This document shows, one piece after another, positions 58,252-64,000 of a DNA stretch of 64,000 nt. This DNA is from Morella rubra (taxonomy: Eukaryota > Streptophyta > Magnoliopsida > Fagales > Myricaceae): NCBI GenBank assembly GCA_003952965.2, contig CM025853.1:15670809-15734808 (forward strand), written 5' to 3'. Every line of letters begins with the position of its first letter. Position 1 is the first letter of the stretch. Both the position numbers and the translations under genes were made by a program. The notes under the pieces are model-generated. The model saw nothing but the letters and a program-made list of their open reading frames with translations. It was not told where the DNA came from and made no database searches.

Positions 58252-61200
58252 TTAGCTGTCTGGTTGGTCTTGTTTATTCACACTTGGATTGATGAATCCG
58301 GCTAATGGGCCTTCTATATCGGATCCATAAACATGACCCATCTTGGTCCGTTTTGTCTCCAAGTATATCTTGTTTTCCTCTGTCATTGGTGTCAGGACGG
58401 GAACCCGCCCAATTACTGCCAAGCCGTATCCCTTCAGACCGGTGAACTTGGCCGGGTTGTTTGTCATTAGGCGCATCGTTCGGACACCTATGTCTCTTAG
58501 AATCTGCTCACATCAATATTGGGAGGTTAGATATTCTGTCACTCAATAGCATGACCTTTTTCTCCAAGCGAAGTAGTGGAAACAGAGTTATCTCCTAAGA
58601 AAATGTTTAGAAATTTATAGTTTTTCTTTTCGCTTCACTTTCTTGGAAGAAATTTAAGCAGTTCCCTTGTTCTTCTCTAAACTGAAACCCTTTCTCAGAA
58701 GAGTAGGCTTGAGTGATTTTTAATATTTGTTTCCAATTAGAGAGACGTTCTTATATTTTCATCCCTGTGAGTTGGTTGCCCCTGCTTCTGTAACTTGTAG
58801 TCTGGTACTTGAACTATCAAGTAGGTTTAGGCAATATGTTAAATACAGGAATATATCTCCCCCACAATCCGTTTGGATGGCAGGGAAAATACTTGCAAGA
58901 ATCCTTTGGAAAAGAATTCAGAAGGTGCAGGGACTTTAGGATATATTATTGTTTCATGTCAATTGATTGGACAAGGTGGTCTATGCCTCCTACCTTTCTT
59001 CTCTAGATGTTTCTGCAGGAACTAGAGCTCTATCAAGCATGATAGATGACTATGGAAAAATGTTTAGAAAACAAACCTGGGCACCAATTCCATACTCGCG
59101 AGCATCAACAGCTAAGCCAAGTTCTATATTGGCCTGGACTGTGTCATGGCCTTGATCCTGCAAATTATAGGCCCGGAGTTTGTGACCTAAGCCTACTCCT
59201 CTTCCTTCATGACCTCGAAGGTAAACAACAACTCCTCTACCAGCATTCTCTATCAACTGCATTGCCAAATCCAACTGGTTGCCACAATCACACCGAGCTG
59301 ACCCAAATATATCCCCTGTTAAACACTCTGAATGAACTCTCACTAGAACATCTTGTCCCTGGCCAATGTTTCCCTATCAACATTTCAAGGTAAAAAAGAA
59401 GTGACTACGGAGAAATGGGCACAACAGTATATTAGTTAAACCAAATGAACCCAGATGCCTAGATTGGCAAATGGAAAAAAAGAGTAGAAAACAAATTTTT
59501 ACCTTTACAACTGCTACATGTTCTGTCCTATCTAGCTTTGAGCGATAGCAATAAGCCTGAAAGAGACCCCATTTTGTTGGCAGAGGTGAAATAGCAGTTC
59601 TTTGGACCAGTTTTTCCCTCTTTCTCCTGTACCTACAAGCAGAATGCATAAGCATATTACTAAGTAGGGTCATTTGCGCATGCCCTCCCGCCCAATGAGT
59701 TGAAAAGCATAGTATAACTTGAGATACTTTTGTTCATAAACACCTTTAAACTTTAAATGCAAGAGACTTATAAAAGCAGATTACGGTGGAGCCATTTTGC
59801 ATGAGACTTCTTAACGACTCGTGTCATATTAGTAGATTTTAAGATTTCTAGTTTGCTATTCATTTACAACACCTGTGGATCTATCCAGAGTCTTCAGCTC
59901 TATACTGAATCAATACATGTGCAGCTCACCTAATCAAATCTGTTATTGACACAATTGGAATTGTGCTCCAATGCCAACTTTCTTAACTGGACAAAGATGC
60001 CATGGAAACCATCATCTGCATCAACCACAGCAGAAAGAACAGAAACTGGTTGCAAGCCAGCATGTGAAACCATATCTACAGAAGCCTCAGTGTGACCAGC
60101 TCTTCTAAGAACCCCACCATTTCTGTATTTCAGAGGAAACACATGGCCTGGCCTTCGGAAGTCTTCTGGCTTAGACTTGGGAGACGAAAGAGCAAGAACA
60201 GTCTTTGCCCTGTCTGAAGCTGATACTCCAGTACAAGTGCCAGTTTTAGCATCCTATGTAAGTAAACAAGACAGGTTGAGAGACCCGAATTGCCCTGTTG
60301 CAAAGGTTCAATTTATAGGTTCGTATGTGGTAGCCGAAAATTTATACAAGCAAAAGAAGTTTGAATCCGCTACAGTTACCACTGTGATTGTGAAAGTGGG
60401 GGCCGAAGAATCTTCATCTTCTGTGTCTGGTGACATTAGAGGAAGCTTCAGTCTTTGAAGATCCTCCTCTTTCATGCCTACCGAAATTATTCCCGATCCA
60501 TGCCTAACCATAAAGGCCACATCCCTGGGGCTTGTAAGAGATGCTGCCATGATGAGGTTCCCTCTATCTCTCTATTTTCATCATCTACCACAATCACAAA
60601 CTAAACAAATTTGCAGAGAGAGGTCAACACATAATCCAGATTGGAGTCTTACAAAGAAAGCAACATCCAACTCTTTCCTGATAAAACTAATGCAATCAAT
60701 GCTCAGAAACAATCTTATCCCACAGATCATACAATCACAAATTATGTGTATTTTCGTAGAGGTGGTTAAATGATGATTGAAGTTAACAGTAGCATTGATC
60801 ACTTTCAATTAAGATATGGTGCCAACTAACAGAATAATATAAATGAGTAGAGTAACAATAAAACCAACCTTTCCTTGCCGCAGCGCATTAAGCGCCTGCT
60901 CAATGGAAGAGTACCCCGCGGATGGAGAGTCCGGGTCACCCTCAGCATCACTTACAAAGAAATCAATTGTCTCTGGAGTAATTTCAGCATCTAGCGTCCC
61001 AAATGGTGCTGAAGCCGACTGGTCAAAGGTGCCCAACAGAGACCCGTTTCCAGTACCCTTCAAAGCGCTGTCATCATACAAGTTTCCAGCACCAACTCCA
61101 GACACCCCAGTAGCCCAACAAGTAGGAACCCAAAACCTGTGCTTACATGGGCGAAGTCCTGTGCTCTGAGAAGCCGCCAAAGATCGATTCCAGCTGCAAC

Positions 61201-61322
61201 AGAACCATCAATAGTTGTGACACCTGCTTATTCGACGTGAGGACGGGAGAGTCAGAGAGCTCTTACCTGGGGCTGGTGAAGATATGAGAAAACAAGGGGT
61301 GAGGAAACAAAGCGGAGTCCAT
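58252..61322 (-). CDS. RIBA3: RIBA3-type riboflavin biosynthesis protein (DHBP synthase / GTP cyclohydrolase II), with frame breaks
   Basis: Plastid enzyme of the first steps of riboflavin synthesis. Exons on the minus strand: 61322-61267, 61193-60869, 60600-60380, 60253-59930, 59632-59503, 59373-59077, 58503-58252. DHBP synthase half: [48 protein letters not shown] cyclohydrolase II half: [17 protein letters not shown] (three zinc cysteines), [54 protein letters not shown] and [16 protein letters not shown] point to the RIBA3 branch, monofunctional in Arabidopsis. In exon 3 one base is missing after GAGGGA (about 60562). In exon 4 one base is gained and one lost near 60000-59970, and two are lost near 59955, so translation would stop at the exon end. 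This is either a decaying gene or short indel errors in the sequence; all splice sites are intact, which favours error or very recent decay. Confidence 0.88.
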
Positions 61323-62164
61323 GGATTTTGAGAAGCTATTGCTTTTTCTACTAATATATTTTGCGGTTTTTCGGCCGCACATACTGCATGTTGCGTACCC
61401 AGAAAGGGAAACGAAGCCCACCTCTAGTTCCGGATATATATGTCTGGATTCTAACCCGTCATCCACATGCTATGATGGCTCTGTTTAGCCTGAGCAGGCC
61501 AGACGGAATTGAACCAAACAATAATGTTTTCTAATCCACATTCCTCAATCAAACCAGTAACTTCTCCTTGACCTTCCATTCAAGATTTATGAAAAAGATA
61601 GTTTGAATTTTACACCCCCGACTCTGCAGCACATCTAGTTGCCTTATATGCTACGTGAATGTAATGAAGCATGTTAAAAGCTAAGTTGTCTGAAAATGTT
61701 CCCTTCTCCCTTTCCTTTCCCTGGGCAAGAGTACCGAACATAGAAAAGTGTGCCAAGGGTCGCTGAAGAGTCCTGACAGTGTAAATCATGATCAGTTTTT
61801 GTCCTTGAAGACTTGTCAAATATCTGTGAATTGTTGAAGCTTTTTTTCCTTTAAACTACAAACTCATAGTTCGGTTTTTCTAGTAATTTTAGTTGATTTT
61901 GTAACTGAGAAAAAAAGATAAAACTAGGATACTTTTTAAAAGTTACGCACCTCTTAATTTTTTTCTTGTTAACAACTTAACATAGTGTTAATATTCGCCT
62001 AGATGCTTGATTTTATACGTAGAGATGCAAAGATATTGTCTCATTAGGTTGATTCATGTGTTCTCTTATATGGTATCAGCTGACTTAAAATACTTGAGTA
62101 AATTTCGTATTAGGAAGTATATTCTTCACGTATATAATTTGGTCACAATTGGCAATTTGAATTA
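61323..62164. other. Upstream region of RIBA3, no further gene seen
   Basis: This region should hold the RIBA3 promoter and leader. No TATA box stands out. The rest is A+T-rich without recognised exons. Confidence 0.4.
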
Positions 62165-62500
62165 AATAATGTTTGGTAATGAAAAGTTTTCAATACCTTT
62201 TCACACTAATTTTATATAACCAAACATCAAAATTTCAAAAAATTATCCTTTCACACTAACTTCAATTTTTTTTTTAAAAAAATTATATCAATACTTATCT
62301 TTTCTTACTTTTTAACAAACTCTATTACTTTTTCATTAAAGAATTACATCAAATCTTCACTCTCTTTAGTTATTTAACAAATTTCAATAAAATTATTCTA
62401 CCATCAATCATTCTTTAACTTTTTCACCAACATTTTATAAATCTCTAAAAAAGTTAAACTCTCAAAATTTTCTCATACAAACTAAAAATTCTTATTTTTT
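62165..62500. mobile_element. A+T-rich MITE-like repeat, copy 2
   Basis: Starts near ATGTTTGGTAATGAAAAGTT and aligns with 7680-8030 through TTTTCACACTAACTTCAA and CTCAAAATTTTCTCATACAA. No coding capacity. Confidence 0.5.
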
Positions 62501-62862
62501 TTTTACTTGTCATTCACAGTAAAGACCACTTAATTTTAGGCTTTATGTTGTTTACCACAAAAAAAAAAAAAAAATTAGACCTCAATCCAATTAATATTTT
62601 ATAATCGTGGGGAAATTTCTATCAAAATGACAATTTGTGCCATAGCGGAGTTAGAATTTCTCTTAAATTTTTCTTTAAGGGTGCATCAGTGCAGTACTAT
62701 TATTAGAAATTAACTTTAAACAAAAGTATAATATTTGAAAGAAACTTCAAACAAAAGTTTGTCCATGTTGATATTGTTTTATAATTTCAAAAAAAAAAAA
62801 AATTTACAAAAGACGCAAGATTTTCTGTATCTTTTCACTTGAAGCAGATAATGCTTGTGGCC
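62501..62862. other. Intergenic A+T-rich DNA
   Basis: Homopolymer runs and no gene. The last 8 bases (TTGTGGCC) are the left target site of the next MITE. Confidence 0.4.
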
Positions 62863-63243
62863 TAGGGGTGTCCAAAGAACCGGCCGGACCAGTTCTGGAT
62901 AAACCGGTGAGAAAAGCTTACCGGAATGGCCGAACCGGTCCCGGTTTCATACATAGAAAAATCGGTACCGGACCGGAGTATACTGCTTCAGACTGGTCCG
63001 AACCGATTTTTTAATTTTTTTTTTTTAAAAAAAAAAAACTTAAAACGATCTCACCCCCCCCCCCCCCCCCCCTCGGGTGAAAACTGGCCCCAACCGGCTA
63101 AGGCCCAAATCGGTGAATCGGCTCAAACCGGACCGGTCCTTGACCTGTCCGGTTTCATTAACATGACCGGTCCGGTCTCTTTGCCCTCTGTACTCCGATT
63201 TGGCCGGTCCAGACCGGACTGAACCGGCCTTTAGACACTCCTA
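62863..63243. mobile_element. Non-autonomous hAT MITE with CCGG-rich body
   Basis: Inverted ends TAGGGGTGTCCAAAG and, on the other strand, TAGGAGTGTCTAAAG (two mismatches in 15). The 8-bp flanks TTGTGGCC and TCGTAGCC are a slightly diverged target duplication. The 381-bp body holds many ACCGG/CCGGT words, plus T, A and C homopolymer runs in the middle. The TAGGGGTG end is shared with the hAT element at 1481-5207. No coding frame belongs to it. Confidence 0.85.
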
Positions 63244-63423
63244 TCGTAGCCCTAGGCCACAGGGTCGTGCTGATCTACGTGTCAGCTTTGGCTTCCACTT
63301 TGAGGCTGTGCTTCAACGTCCATGTTCCAGAATATACATGCTGATGAGAAGTTCAGAACCCACTTCATGGGCCAGTTTGCAAGATGCCTACTTAGCCACG
63401 TCATAAGAAGGCGCTTCTGTTTT

Positions 63424-63426
<3 letters not shown>

Positions 63427-63470
<44 letters not shown>
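63427..63470. repeat. (AT)n microsatellite
   Basis: About 22 AT repeats followed by a T run. A tyrosine/isoleucine frame across it is an artefact. Confidence 0.95.
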
Positions 63471-63479
<9 letters not shown>

Positions 63480-63654
63480 TATTCTTCTAAACACGGCTAC
63501 AATCTCAAAAAATAGTCACGCCAACCCATGCTGCAAAGGGACCAGAGCAGACACCAACGGGAAATGTTTTTGGGCTAGCGAGGGGCTACCTCCCTATTTA
63601 ATTTCATAAGTTGTATTTCATGTCTTTTCTTTTTCTGTAGACATAATTTGTATT

Positions 63655-64000
63655 TTGGAGTAAACTCATAGTTAGTCCCTTATATTTTAATAAAAATTAA
63701 GTTATTATCTTTATTTTTAATCTAACAATTTGAGATTCATAATTTTTAAAACCTATCAATCTTTGCCTCTCGTCTAAATTAGAGTTAAATCAAACGGAAA
63801 AGTATGAAAAAGGACCAAAATGCCCCTCCAAAATAAAATTACTAAAAAAATTCATTAAAAATAAAAAATAATATTTTTAAATAAAACTATTGAAACTCTA
63901 TTTCAATAATCTATTTATTTTTAATTTATTTCTTAAATTATATATTTTTATTTATTTTTTTAAAATTTAGCCGTAGAGGGGCATTTCGATCATTTTGCAC
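63655..64000. repeat. Dispersed A+T-rich repeat, right edge cut by the window
   Basis: Contains TTAGTCCCTTATATTTTAAT at the left and GAGGGGCATTTCGATCATTTT at the window end. The latter matches 32464-32483. It is probably a Mutator-type MITE family common in dicots. Only part is visible. Confidence 0.45.

Noticed and set aside
63282-63609. Reading frames with long Tyr/Ile runs
   Set aside because: They are translations of the (AT)n microsatellite.

Overview
This is a piece of a dicot, probably woody, plant nuclear genome. The genes are split by many GT-AG introns with A+T-rich introns, and the spaces between them hold typical plant transposons. Five host genes are recognisable from exon-by-exon translation: a FRO6/7-like ferric reductase (+, 8947-14443), the Nrap/UTP22/NOL6 nucleolar protein (-, 19121-28924), the FACT subunit SSRP1 (+, 44685-53996), a histidine phosphotransfer protein (AHP; -, 54547-56003) and a RIBA3-type riboflavin enzyme (-, 58252-61322). 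There are also host pseudogenes: a MATE transporter tail at the left edge, a membrane-protein fragment at 42626-43660, and a truncated AHP copy at 56434-56680.

Layout. 1-1000 MATE remnant; 1481-5207 decayed hAT transposon with an 8-bp target duplication; 5640-6010 LTR remnant; 6130-6840 degenerate minisatellite; 7680-8030 MITE; 8947-14443 FRO; 14830-18110 LTR remnants with a nested long-TIR MITE; 19121-28924 Nrap with a scrambled, partly duplicated 5' part (27329-29530); 31491-31538 hairpin; 31849-32785 MITE-like element; 33171-37867 broken Ty1/copia element; 38137-38460 pararetrovirus fossil; 38826-41232 CACTA element; 42626-43660 pseudogene; 44267-44386 tRNA-derived SINE; 44685-53996 SSRP1; 54547-56003 AHP; 57251-57850 minisatellite; 58252-61322 RIBA3; 62165-62500 MITE; 62863-63243 CCGG-rich hAT MITE; 63427-63470 (AT)n.

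The two strongest observations are as follows. (1) Intron 3 of SSRP1 holds a three-level nest: a Mutator-like element (46145-50278, 9-bp target duplication, long terminal inverted repeats) that captured host gene exons, itself split by a small LTR element (46850-49706, 5-bp target duplication) that carries an ARM-repeat gene fragment resembling ARIA. (2) The FRO gene has two homologous, phase-compatible copies of exon 4 (9843-10083 and 10845-11079). The first ends in an in-frame stop two codons before its splice donor, so it would act as a poison exon or marks a fusion of tandem paralogues.

The genes have housekeeping or nutrient roles (ribosome assembly, chromatin, iron reduction, flavin synthesis, cytokinin phosphorelay) and do not form a pathway together. 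Parts of Nrap and RIBA3 contain short indels that could be assembly error rather than biology, so their breaks should be read with caution.
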